Positions 1 to 5,758 are shown, counted from the first letter of the stretch. The stretch: DNA of 5,886 bases from Pirellulaceae bacterium (GCA_020846515.1 JADLDX010000807.1:1-5886); one strand, 5' to 3'. Notes: generated from the sequence alone by a model not told the origin. Translations and numbers: made by a program.

Positions 1-192
1 AGTCTATTGTCCTTCCCAATCCAAGCAGCCAGGGGAAAATTGCAGGATGGGGCCACCTACATTTGCCCACTTGATTCCCTCGCGAGTTTGCACCTGAAGG
101 GTGGTTGTGCCACCTTTTGCACGTGTTTGGCCGCCCAGCATGCTGCGCCGAAGACCGCCATTGACCAGCCGTTCGCCATGGAAGAGGTAGCC
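1..192. other. Upstream region of polA, no gene assigned
   Basis: The polA reading frame stays open here back to a TTG at 7, but the predicted peptide (rich in Cys, Ala and Leu, no PolA-like motif) does not look like part of the enzyme, and no Shine-Dalgarno precedes the TTG or the ATG at 178. I found no convincing -35/-10 pair. On the - strand an open frame ends in TAG at 4-6, and its last 45 codons (from an ATG at 141-139) have natural-looking composition, but there is no ribosome binding site and no family I recognise. The stretch most likely holds the polA leader and the end or remnant of something else. Confidence 0.4.
183..187 (+). promoter_or_regulatory. Shine-Dalgarno of polA
   Basis: AGAGG lies 5 bases before the ATG at 193. 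The in-frame alternatives at 7 (TTG), 178 (ATG) and 211 (ATG) have no comparable purine-rich site, so this site decides the start choice. Confidence 0.55.
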
Positions 193-3100
193 ATGCCAGA
201 ATATCAACCCATGCTCGAAGGATTCGAGCCGGAACCGGAACGTCCATCCAAAAAACGAGCCAAGTCGGTTCCGAGGTCGGTAGGTATTAACAAAGGAGCG
301 GAGGGAGCCGTCACACCTGCAGAGGATGTGGGAGTGCCCGCCAGCCAGGCCGTGAGAGCTGCGTCGGTGCGGACGCCGGCCCCGAATTGGAGTTCGTCGC
401 CCCAGCGAGAAGCTGGTTTGTCGGAGCAGCGCGACATGGCGGCCATCGATACTTGGCCAGTTCCGGCCTATTCGCCGCCTCCGGGTGTCACGCCGGACCT
501 GGCTGGCCAGACGGTGGTGGTTATCGATTCGCATTCGTTGATATATCAACTATTTCACGCGATGGCACCGATGAGTTCCCCATCGGGTTTTCCCGTTTCG
601 ACGGTGTTCGGTTTCCTGCGCGATGTGGCCGACCTGCGCAAACGCCTTCAGCCATCTTTTATGTGGTGCGCTTTTGACCTGTCAGAAGCCACGTTTCGAA
701 GTGAAATTTACGAAGCTTACAAAGCTCACCGCGAGCCGATGCCCGACGAATTACGATTGCAAATTCCGCTGATACGTCGAGGTTTAGAAGCCTTAGGCGT
801 GGGGCTGATCGGCGTGCCGGGGTTTGAAGCCGATGATGTGCTGGCCACACTTGCCGCGCAGATCGAGTCCAGTAATGGGCGATGTATCCTGGTGACCGCC
901 GACAAAGATTGTCGACAATTGATTACCGAGCGCGTGACGATCTACAACATTCGCAAAGACGAGATGTTTGGTTTTGAAGAGTTACGGGCCGCTTGGGGGA
1001 TCCGTCCCGATCAGGTCGTCGATTTTCAGTCCCTAGTCGGCGACTCTGTGGACAACATTCCTGGCGTGCCGCTGGTCGGTCCCAAGCTGGCTGAGCAACT
1101 GCTCAATCAATTTGGGTCACTCGAAAATGTTTTGGCCAACGCCGATAAGGTCAGTGGTCAGAAGCGGCAAGAGAATTTGCGGACTTACCGCGATCAGGCG
1201 TTGCTCTCTCGTGAACTGGTGCGACTGCGTAGCGATGTGCCGTTGGAATTGGACTGGGGCAGTGCCAACTTTAGCCGCAAAGATGTAGCGGTGCTCGATG
1301 AACTGTTCAAGGAACTGGGCCTGCGCAAGTTATCCGAGCGCTTATTAGGTAAGGACCCCGTGCCCGAACCAGCTCCGGTGGCTTGGCTAACCAACTATCG
1401 ATGCATTACGACTCGTGATCAGTTGCGCGAATTGGTCGAGCAGCTTCAGAGGGCGGCGGTGATTGCATTTGATACAGAAACCACATCGACCCACGCTCGA
1501 GATAGCCTGCCAGTGGGTTACTCGTTCGCCTGGGGGTGCGGTCAGGCGGCCTACATCCCGCTGCGAGCTCCCGGGCATGAGGAGATCTTGCCGCTGGAGG
1601 AGGTCAACGCCGCCATCGCGCCGGTGATGGCTGATCCTTTAATTCACAAAGTTGGCCAGAACATCAAATTCGATTTGATAGTCATGCGCGGTCAAAACTT
1701 GGAGGTGGCTGGGTTGCTGTGCGATACGATGGTCGCCGACTATCTGCTCGATCCAGGCCAACGCAATCATTCCTTGGACGATATCGCCAAGCGACGTTTG
1801 AAGCACAATACGATTCCCATCACCCATCTGATCGGCAGCGGACGCCATCAGATGTGCATGGATCAAGTCGATCTGAAATTGATTAGTGAATATGCCAGCG
1901 AAGATGCAGATGTGCCGTGGCGATTGACCGATCCGTTGCTGACGGAATTGCAGGCTCTGCAACTGAAAGAGCTATTCGATCGAGTCGAGATGCCGCTAGT
2001 CGAAGTCCTGGCAGATATGGAGTATCGGGGCATACGAGTATTGCCAGAGAAACTGAGCGCGATGAGTGGGCGTTTTGATGCGCGCATCGCCGACTTGCGG
2101 GCACGCATTGTTTCTCTGGCAGGCGAAGAGTTTAATCCGGATTCGCCGAAACAACTGGCGGCCATACTGTTTGACAAGTTGGGCTTGCCGGTAATCAAAC
2201 GCACGACGTCGGGCCCGAGTACCGATGTAGAGGTGTTGCAAGAATTGTCTGAGCACGAGATCGCCAGCCAACTGATCGAGTATCGGCAATTGACCAAGTT
2301 GAAAGGGACGTACATTGATGCGCTGCCCAAGTTGATCTCGGCCCGCACCGGTCGCATTCATACGTCGTTCCGACAGGACGTGGCGGCTACGGGGCGTTTG
2401 AGCAGTAGTGATCCGAACTTGCAAAACATTCCGATTCGTACCGAAGAAGGACGACATATCCGGTCGGCATTCTGCGCGGGCAATGACACTTGGATGTTAA
2501 TGGCAGCCGATTATTCGCAGATCGAATTACGGGTGCTGGCCCATTATTGTCGCGATGCGAATTTGATCGCAGCATTCGAAAACGACCGAGACATTCACGC
2601 GCAGGTCGCGGCTCAGGTATATAGTGTGCCGCTTGACGAAGTCACTTCGGCGCAGCGGCGCAGCGCGAAAGCCATCAACTTTGGGATCATCTATGGTCAG
2701 AGCCCATTTGGATTGGCCAAGGCGCTGAAGATATCGAAAGACGAAGCAGCCCTGTTTATCGATGCCTACTTTGCCGGGTTGCCGGGTGTTCGGGAGTTCA
2801 TCGTCGAGACGCTCAGCCAATGTCGCACGCAGGGCTGGGTGTCAACTCTGCTCGGGCGGCGACGACAGGTCAAAGGAGTCCGCAATTTTCGGGAACTGTC
2901 CGAAGCTAAACGCCGCGTATTGATCGAGCCCGAGCGGATTGCCGTCAACACGGTGATTCAAGGTACCGCGGCCGACTTGATCAAGCTGGCCATGATCCAT
3001 GTGTGGCGTCGATTGAAGTCGTCGGGCTTGCAAGCCAACCTGCTACTGCAGATACATGACGAGCTGATCTTTGAAGTTGCACCTGAGGATGCCCAGGCGC

Positions 3101-3201
3101 TGGAGGCCTTGGTGCGCGAGGAGATGACGCGCGTCATTCAGTTGGCCGTGCCACTAAAGGTCGACATCAAATGCGGTAGCAATTGGGCCGAATGCGAGTA
3201 G
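193..3201 (+). CDS. polA: DNA polymerase I (5'-3' exonuclease, 3'-5' exonuclease, polymerase)
   Basis: Family A DNA polymerase of 1002 residues, against 928 in E. coli. It removes RNA primers, fills gaps and acts in excision repair in the cytoplasm. Residues 1-105 are a probably disordered tail rich in Pro, Glu, Ala and Ser. The 5'-3' flap nuclease follows with its acidic set in place: D112 (VIDSHS), D162, YKAHR 176-180, E212/D214/D215 (GFEADD), D237/D239 (TADKD), D284/D287 (GDSVDN). The proofreading domain (about 405-600) keeps DTE 427-429, D494 (GQNIKFD) and Y567/D571, so it looks active. The polymerase domain keeps motif A D773 (DYSQIE), the O helix R822, K826, F830, Y834 (RRSAKAINFGIIYG) and motif C H955-D956-E957. 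F830 matches E. coli F762. The ATG at 193 was chosen for its Shine-Dalgarno; 178 is an alternative. It is convergent with dnaA and its TAG touches the repeat array. All three activities appear intact. Confidence 0.98.
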   Translation: MPEYQPMLEGFEPEPERPSKKRAKSVPRSVGINKGAEGAVTPAEDVGVPASQAVRAASVRTPAPNWSSSPQREAGLSEQRDMAAIDTWPVPAYSPPPGVTPDLAGQTVVVIDSHSLIYQLFHAMAPMSSPSGFPVSTVFGFLRDVADLRKRLQPSFMWCAFDLSEATFRSEIYEAYKAHREPMPDELRLQIPLIRRGLEALGVGLIGVPGFEADDVLATLAAQIESSNGRCILVTADKDCRQLITERVTIYNIRKDEMFGFEELRAAWGIRPDQVVDFQSLVGDSVDNIPGVPLVGPKLAEQLLNQFGSLENVLANADKVSGQKRQENLRTYRDQALLSRELVRLRSDVPLELDWGSANFSRKDVAVLDELFKELGLRKLSERLLGKDPVPEPAPVAWLTNYRCITTRDQLRELVEQLQRAAVIAFDTETTSTHARDSLPVGYSFAWGCGQAAYIPLRAPGHEEILPLEEVNAAIAPVMADPLIHKVGQNIKFDLIVMRGQNLEVAGLLCDTMVADYLLDPGQRNHSLDDIAKRRLKHNTIPITHLIGSGRHQMCMDQVDLKLISEYASEDADVPWRLTDPLLTELQALQLKELFDRVEMPLVEVLADMEYRGIRVLPEKLSAMSGRFDARIADLRARIVSLAGEEFNPDSPKQLAAILFDKLGLPVIKRTTSGPSTDVEVLQELSEHEIASQLIEYRQLTKLKGTYIDALPKLISARTGRIHTSFRQDVAATGRLSSSDPNLQNIPIRTEEGRHIRSAFCAGNDTWMLMAADYSQIELRVLAHYCRDANLIAAFENDRDIHAQVAAQVYSVPLDEVTSAQRRSAKAINFGIIYGQSPFGLAKALKISKDEAALFIDAYFAGLPGVREFIVETLSQCRTQGWVSTLLGRRRQVKGVRNFRELSEAKRRVLIEPERIAVNTVIQGTAADLIKLAMIHVWRRLKSSGLQANLLLQIHDELIFEVAPEDAQALEALVREEMTRVIQLAVPLKVDIKCGSNWAECE

Positions 3202-3217
3202 TCCGGTTCAGTGCGGA

Positions 3218-3273
3218 AAACCGTGGGCTAGCGCCCAGCGGCTGATCAGCCGCAAGCGCGCTAGCGTCCGGTT
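3218..3273. repeat. Palindromic repeat unit 1
   Basis: A 56-base unit. Its centre GCGGCTGATCAGCCGC (3238-3253) is a perfect 16-base palindrome. The left arm holds GGGC-TAGC-GCCC and the right arm holds the self-complementary CGCTAGCG. The outer ends AACCG and CGGTT pair. Confidence 0.9.
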
Positions 3274-3290
3274 GGTTCGTCGCAGCGAAG

Positions 3291-3345
3291 AAACCGTGGG
3301 CTAGCGCCCGGCGGCTGATCAGCCGGAACGCGCTAGCGTCCGGTT
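3291..3345. repeat. Palindromic repeat unit 2
   Basis: A 55-base unit nearly identical to unit 1. The central palindrome is CGGCTGATCAGCCG (3312-3325), 14 bases, with the next pair mismatched. Its closing arm runs into an expanded 10-base tandem repeat. Confidence 0.9.
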
Positions 3346-3367
3346 GAGTCCGGTTGGGTCCGGTTGG
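3338..3367. repeat. 10-base tandem repeat, three copies
   Basis: GTCCGGTTGR occurs three times head to tail, starting at 3338, 3348 and 3358. Unit 1 has a single copy at the matching place, so this is a local expansion, probably by replication slippage. Confidence 0.9.
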
Positions 3368-3383
3368 GTTCATCGCAGAGAAG

Positions 3384-3425
3384 AAACCGTGGGCTAGCGC
3401 CCAACGGCTGATCAGGCACACTAGC
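3384..3425. repeat. Palindromic repeat unit 3, degenerate, overlapping the dnaA stop
   Basis: The opening arm is intact, but the central palindrome is reduced to CTGATCAG because its right side reads AGGCACA. The closing arm is reduced to a CTAGC that overlaps the end of dnaA: its CTA at 3421-3423 is the dnaA stop codon TAG read on the - strand. Confidence 0.75.
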
Positions 3426-5058
3426 CGACATGCAGGTTGGCTTCGACATGACGCATGGCATCGCGAATGCCTAAGGTGCCGCGCGGCAATTGAAGCTTGG
3501 CATTTTCTTCCAGCCAGCCGCCGACGGTCTTCTCGGCTGAGATAACCGTGCTATGTCGGCGATTGCCAAAGTATTCACCAATCTCTTGATACGCAGCCGG
3601 CGTGTATTTGCGAGCCAGGAACATGGCCAACATGCGAGGTTGGCTGACTTGCCGAGTCTTGCGATCGGATTGAAGACTCAGCGGTTCCAATCCAAACACT
3701 TCGCAGACGACGCGCTCAATATCGCCCAAACGCACGATGGGTTGCGTGGCTTGAATCAAATCGTAAATGGCGTTCCAACATTCGTCCCAAGTGAGCGGAT
3801 GCTCATTGATATACGAAGTGGCCATGAGTCGTTTGACGATGCCTTTTAACAAACGTCCATCACCGATCGCTCGTGCAGCAATCTGCAAAATGATGTTGTC
3901 CGACAAGGCTACTTCGCATAGGCGCAAATCGCGTTTGAGCATTTCAAAACGTGTGACCTCGTCCAGCGGCAACAACGGCGTTACCAAACCGCCACGCAAC
4001 CGGCCAATAAACTCAGCTCCCAAACCTTCCAGATCACCCAACGATCGATCTGCCAGGAAGACAATTTGTCGACCGGACTTCAGTAAATTATCTAGTGTGT
4101 GTCGCAGTTCACCGATGGTGGCTTTCTTGCCTAACAAAAACTGGAGGTCGTCCAGAATCAGTGTGTCGACATCACGGTACTTGCGACGCATGATCGGCAA
4201 CCCGCTACCGCGAATGGCTTCGGTAAAGTCGTTGGTGAATTGTTCTGAGGTGATATGTAGTACGCGACGCTGACGCCGATGCATGCGCAGTCGCTGCGCC
4301 AGCGCGGTGGCCAGATGGGACTTGCCAACTCCAAAGGGACCATGCAGTAGAGCAGGTGTCATGCTGCCCGGATCGCTCACGATCATGTTGATTGCATTCC
4401 AAGCCATCTGGTTTGACGAACCAGGTATGAACTCGGACCAATAATCGATCTGCTGGCGCGCGCTTGGTTCATCGGCAGCGGGACCATCGCGATGGTCTTT
4501 GTTGGCACGTTTGCTCTGACCGGCAAAATTACCTGACAGGATTAATGGATCCTGGGAAGTTGACTCAGGTGCCAGCGGTGCACACGCCGAAGTAACCGTC
4601 GCCGGCAATGCTGATCTGGACAGCGAGCCTGCGGTCATCAAGTTGACGCTGGTCGTAGTCGTAGTCGTAGTCGCCGTAGCAGTAGCGCACAGAAGTTCAC
4701 TACCTGCGTGGCCAGCACCTGCGTGGCCAGCACCTGCGTGGCCAGCACCTGCGTCTGCCTCGTTCACACGGGTGCTGATTAGATCCTCAGCACTCTCTTC
4801 CATCACACTCCAAACCAGTCCAGCCGAGTTGCCGACCAGTGAGACTAAAGTTTCCTTCAGTTCATCGTGCAACATGCGCTTGGCGATTTGGCGGGAGAAG
4901 TCGTTGCTGCAGGCGATGGTTAATACACCATCAGCCCACTGCCACAGAGAATCCTCGGGCATCCATAGTTCGTAACGCTCTTGGCTAATCCGTGCCACCA
5001 GAGCCGACCGCACTTGCGAAGCGACATCCATTTCGCTCTGGTTCACATCTTGTGCCAT
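3421..5058 (-). CDS. dnaA: Chromosomal replication initiator protein DnaA
   Basis: DnaA of 545 residues, long for the family (E. coli 467) because of an expanded linker. It binds origin boxes, melts DNA as an ATP-dependent filament and helps load the helicase. Domain I is residues about 11-90. Domain II, about 91-205, is low complexity, with three AGAGH repeats (103-119) and a Thr run (130-136). Domain III is AAA+: Walker A GPFGVGKS 240-247, an initiator-specific stretch SEQFTNDFTEAIR 271-283, Walker B LILDD 300-304, sensor 1 ADR 336-338 (usually SDR), a box VII finger R353 and sensor 2 R402. Domain IV has P474-R475 (matches E. coli R399) and the signature GNRRHSTV 498-505, where the usual Asp is R501. 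The presence of domain IV excludes Hda or DnaC. The start is the ATG at 5058, which has an upstream AGGAG and a good promoter. It is convergent with polA, and dnaN and recF are not adjacent. Confidence 0.97.
   Translation of the reverse strand: MAQDVNQSEMDVASQVRSALVARISQERYELWMPEDSLWQWADGVLTIACSNDFSRQIAKRMLHDELKETLVSLVGNSAGLVWSVMEESAEDLISTRVNEADAGAGHAGAGHAGAGHAGSELLCATATATTTTTTTSVNLMTAGSLSRSALPATVTSACAPLAPESTSQDPLILSGNFAGQSKRANKDHRDGPAADEPSARQQIDYWSEFIPGSSNQMAWNAINMIVSDPGSMTPALLHGPFGVGKSHLATALAQRLRMHRRQRRVLHITSEQFTNDFTEAIRGSGLPIMRRKYRDVDTLILDDLQFLLGKKATIGELRHTLDNLLKSGRQIVFLADRSLGDLEGLGAEFIGRLRGGLVTPLLPLDEVTRFEMLKRDLRLCEVALSDNIILQIAARAIGDGRLLKGIVKRLMATSYINEHPLTWDECWNAIYDLIQATQPIVRLGDIERVVCEVFGLEPLSLQSDRKTRQVSQPRMLAMFLARKYTPAAYQEIGEYFGNRRHSTVISAEKTVGGWLEENAKLQLPRGTLGIRDAMRHVEANLHVG
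4652..4673. repeat. Hexanucleotide microsatellite in dnaA
   Basis: GTCGTA is repeated three times and followed by GTCG, with related GTAGCA sequence continuing to about 4686. Read on the - strand it encodes the Thr-rich run near residues 130-136 of DnaA. The period is a multiple of three, so length changes stay in frame. Confidence 0.85.
4702..4754. repeat. 15-base tandem repeat in the dnaA linker, 3.5 copies
   Basis: ACCTGCGTGGCCAGC is repeated exactly three times (from 4702, 4717 and 4732), followed by an 8-base partial copy. On the - strand it encodes the pentapeptide AGAGH repeated through residues 103-119 of DnaA. The copies are identical at every base, pointing to recent expansion or ongoing homogenisation. 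Confidence 0.95.
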
Positions 5059-5070
5059 GCTGGGCGCGCA

Positions 5071-5075
5071 CTCCT
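5071..5075 (-). promoter_or_regulatory. Shine-Dalgarno of dnaA
   Basis: AGGAG on the - strand, 12 bases before the ATG at 5058. The spacing is somewhat long, but no better site lies near this or the next in-frame ATG (residue 10). Confidence 0.55.
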
Positions 5076-5087
5076 ATCGGTCACGCA

Positions 5088-5103
5088 GCGCGATCAATCG
5101 CGC
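5088..5103 (-). promoter_or_regulatory. Hairpin next to the dnaA Shine-Dalgarno
   Basis: GCGCGAT, two bases, then ATCGCGC: a perfect inverted repeat that gives a six-pair GC-rich stem with a four-base loop in RNA. It sits 12 bases upstream of AGGAG, so it could affect ribosome access or message stability. The role is inferred. Confidence 0.5.
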
Positions 5104-5125
5104 AGCCTTGGTTCCTGGTAGACCA

Positions 5126-5144
5126 CGGGGCACACCCTGCCCCG
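5126..5144 (-). promoter_or_regulatory. Second perfect hairpin in the dnaA leader
   Basis: CGGGGCA, five bases, then TGCCCCG: a perfect seven-pair stem. There is no T run just downstream on the - strand, so it is not an ordinary intrinsic terminator. A stabilising or regulatory leader structure is the likelier reading. The ten-base palindrome ATCGATCGAT (5148-5157) lies just upstream of it in the transcript. Confidence 0.5.
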
Positions 5145-5167
5145 CGCATCGATCGATTGCATCGCAC

Positions 5168-5191
5168 AAAAAAAGGGCCACAAATCCTGGC
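5168..5191 (-). promoter_or_regulatory. Weak terminator-like element in the dnaA leader
   Basis: Read on the - strand, a short stem GCCA/TGGC with a seven-base loop (5191-5177) is followed two bases later by seven T residues (5174-5168). It lies about 65 bases after the predicted transcription start. A four-pair stem is weak for termination, so pausing or attenuation is only a possibility. Confidence 0.25.
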
Positions 5192-5260
5192 GCTGCAATC
5201 CATCGGCTGATTACCCAAGGAGCCAGTTTTGGTTCCACTGGTCCCACTTGGGTCTGGGCG

Positions 5261-5288
5261 ATTGTAGGTTTGCTAGCTTGAGTGTCAA
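5261..5288 (-). promoter_or_regulatory. Sigma70-type promoter of dnaA
   Basis: On the - strand a perfect -35 TTGACA (5288-5283) is separated by 16 bases from a -10 TACAAT (5266-5261) that differs from consensus at one position. The predicted start of transcription is near 5254, giving a leader of about 195 bases before dnaA. It is the best promoter match I found in the intergenic region, and its direction and position fit dnaA. Confidence 0.7.
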
Positions 5289-5349
5289 ACACGGACTGGA
5301 CCATGCAAGGATCGAGGAGTGACGAAAGAGCCGCGCCGGGCGGAGCTTA

Positions 5350-5387
5350 TGAAGATTTCCTCTCGGTAGCGTCGCTCAAAATCTTCA
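5350..5387. repeat. Inverted repeat upstream of the dnaA promoter
   Basis: TGAAGATTT (5350-5358) and AAATCTTCA (5379-5387) are perfect inverted copies separated by 20 bases. The centre lies about 115 bases upstream of the predicted dnaA start of transcription. This geometry fits a two-site operator or a hairpin; the role is unknown. Confidence 0.6.
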
Positions 5388-5465
5388 ATCACGCCAGCCC
5401 AGTTCCGTGGAAAAAATGTCGGCCGTTCGGCTCAACCCTACCTCTCTCGATGGGGGCGTTTTTCT

Positions 5466-5491
5466 TAAGGTGTTGTCGCGTAAGGAGTTGT
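5466..5491. repeat. 11-base direct repeat
   Basis: TAAGGTGTTGT (5466-5476) and TAAGGAGTTGT (5481-5491) match at 10 of 11 positions with a 15-base period. The second copy contains AAGGAG five bases before a GTG (5493) that opens a nine-codon frame ending at 5522, which is probably chance. Confidence 0.45.
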
Positions 5492-5613
5492 GGTGAAACG
5501 ACTGCGCGGCTCGACCGGCTGATACTTCACCAGCCACCAAATTTTAAACCGGCGGTCCAAACGACCATCCGCGCTCCACAGTAGAATCCTGCGGTCGTCA
5601 AGAGCATCTGCGC

Positions 5614-5642
5614 GATTCTTCCCCTTGTCGGCCCTCTATACT
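5614..5642 (+). promoter_or_regulatory. Possible promoter for the right-hand gene
   Basis: TATACT (5637-5642) is a good -10, but 17 bases upstream there is only GATTCT as a -35, a poor match. It would give a leader of about 110 bases to the ATG at 5759. Confidence 0.25.
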
Positions 5643-5715
5643 AAGTCAGAAGTCGGGCGTTATCGGAACGCTTGGTCCCCGCTGGCCAATTACTCGCGGC
5701 AGGGGCGACCGCTTC

Positions 5716-5747
5716 GATTCATAGACAGCATGATTCAAAGACAGCAT
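5716..5747. repeat. 16-base tandem repeat just upstream of the right-hand gene
   Basis: GATTCATAGACAGCAT (5716-5731) is followed directly by GATTCAAAGACAGCAT (5732-5747), with 15 of 16 bases the same. It ends 11 bases before the ATG at 5759, so in the message it would sit over or just before the ribosome binding region. It may be a slippage duplication or a paired protein-binding site. Confidence 0.8.
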
Positions 5748-5758
5748 TGGGTAAGAGC

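Larger units (their letters stand above)
3201..3425. repeat. Array of three composite palindromic repeats between polA and dnaA
   Basis: Three units begin at 3218, 3291 and 3384, each opening with AAACCGTGGGCTAGCGCCC. Units 1 and 2 continue with a central palindrome around GGCTGATCAGCC and close with CGCTAGCGTCCGGTT. The opening and closing arms are imperfect inverted repeats of each other (12 of 15 positions), so a whole unit can fold into one long hairpin or cruciform with the palindrome at its tip. The linkers after units 1 and 2 are also conserved (GGTTCRTCGCAGMGAAG). The spacing is 73 and then 93 bases, and the extra 20 are two added 10-mers. A partial closing arm (GTCCGGTT at 3201-3208) precedes unit 1. 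It resembles dispersed REP-like elements. By position it may act as a two-way transcription end for the convergent genes, although there is no T tract. Confidence 0.9.
5289..5758. other. Non-coding region between the dnaA promoter and the right-hand gene
   Basis: About 470 bases with no convincing gene. It holds a 9-base inverted repeat (5350-5387), an 11-base direct repeat (5466-5491), a possible -10 (5637-5642) and a 16-base tandem repeat (5716-5747), each listed separately. The one longer + strand frame (GTG 5282 to 5584) starts inside the dnaA -35 and has a composition rich in Arg, Ser, Pro and Cys that suggests chance. No DnaA box matching TTATNCACA, even with one mismatch, was found by eye on either strand. 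Confidence 0.6.

Noticed and set aside
3167..3421. 84-residue - strand frame across the repeat array
   Set aside because: It is a translation of the palindromic repeat units, with the motif ALAHGFF recurring once per unit, and it overlaps the polA end. It is typical of falsely annotated repeat frames.
3201..3425. CRISPR array
   Set aside because: There are only three long units with internal palindromes and the intervening linkers are conserved with each other, so there are no unique spacers. No cas genes are present.
3767..4273. 168-residue + strand frame inside dnaA
   Set aside because: It is rich in Ser, Arg and Pro and antisense to the conserved DnaA ATPase domain; a shadow frame.
5057..5281. 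74-residue + strand frame overlapping the dnaA start
   Set aside because: It runs antisense through the dnaA start and leader, and no domain or ribosome binding site is visible.
5074..5304. 76-residue - strand frame just upstream of dnaA
   Set aside because: Its ATG lies upstream of the predicted dnaA promoter and would not be in that transcript. It has no Shine-Dalgarno that I can see, and it spans the leader hairpins.
5282..5584. 100-residue + strand frame
   Set aside because: It has a GTG start inside the dnaA -35 box, no ribosome binding site and a composition rich in Arg, Ser, Pro and Cys without any motif.
4628..5602. Near-identical 15-mers CCTGCGGTCATCAAG (4628) and CCTGCGGTCGTCAAG (5588)
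   Set aside because: One 14-of-15 match within a window of this size is about what chance predicts, and nothing flanking it extends the similarity.
5059..5758. Replication origin with DnaA boxes
   Set aside because: The nearest matches to TGTGGATAA (5406-5414 and 5489-5497) each have two mismatches and are not clustered, and there is no clear AT-rich unwinding element. The position next to dnaA alone is not enough.
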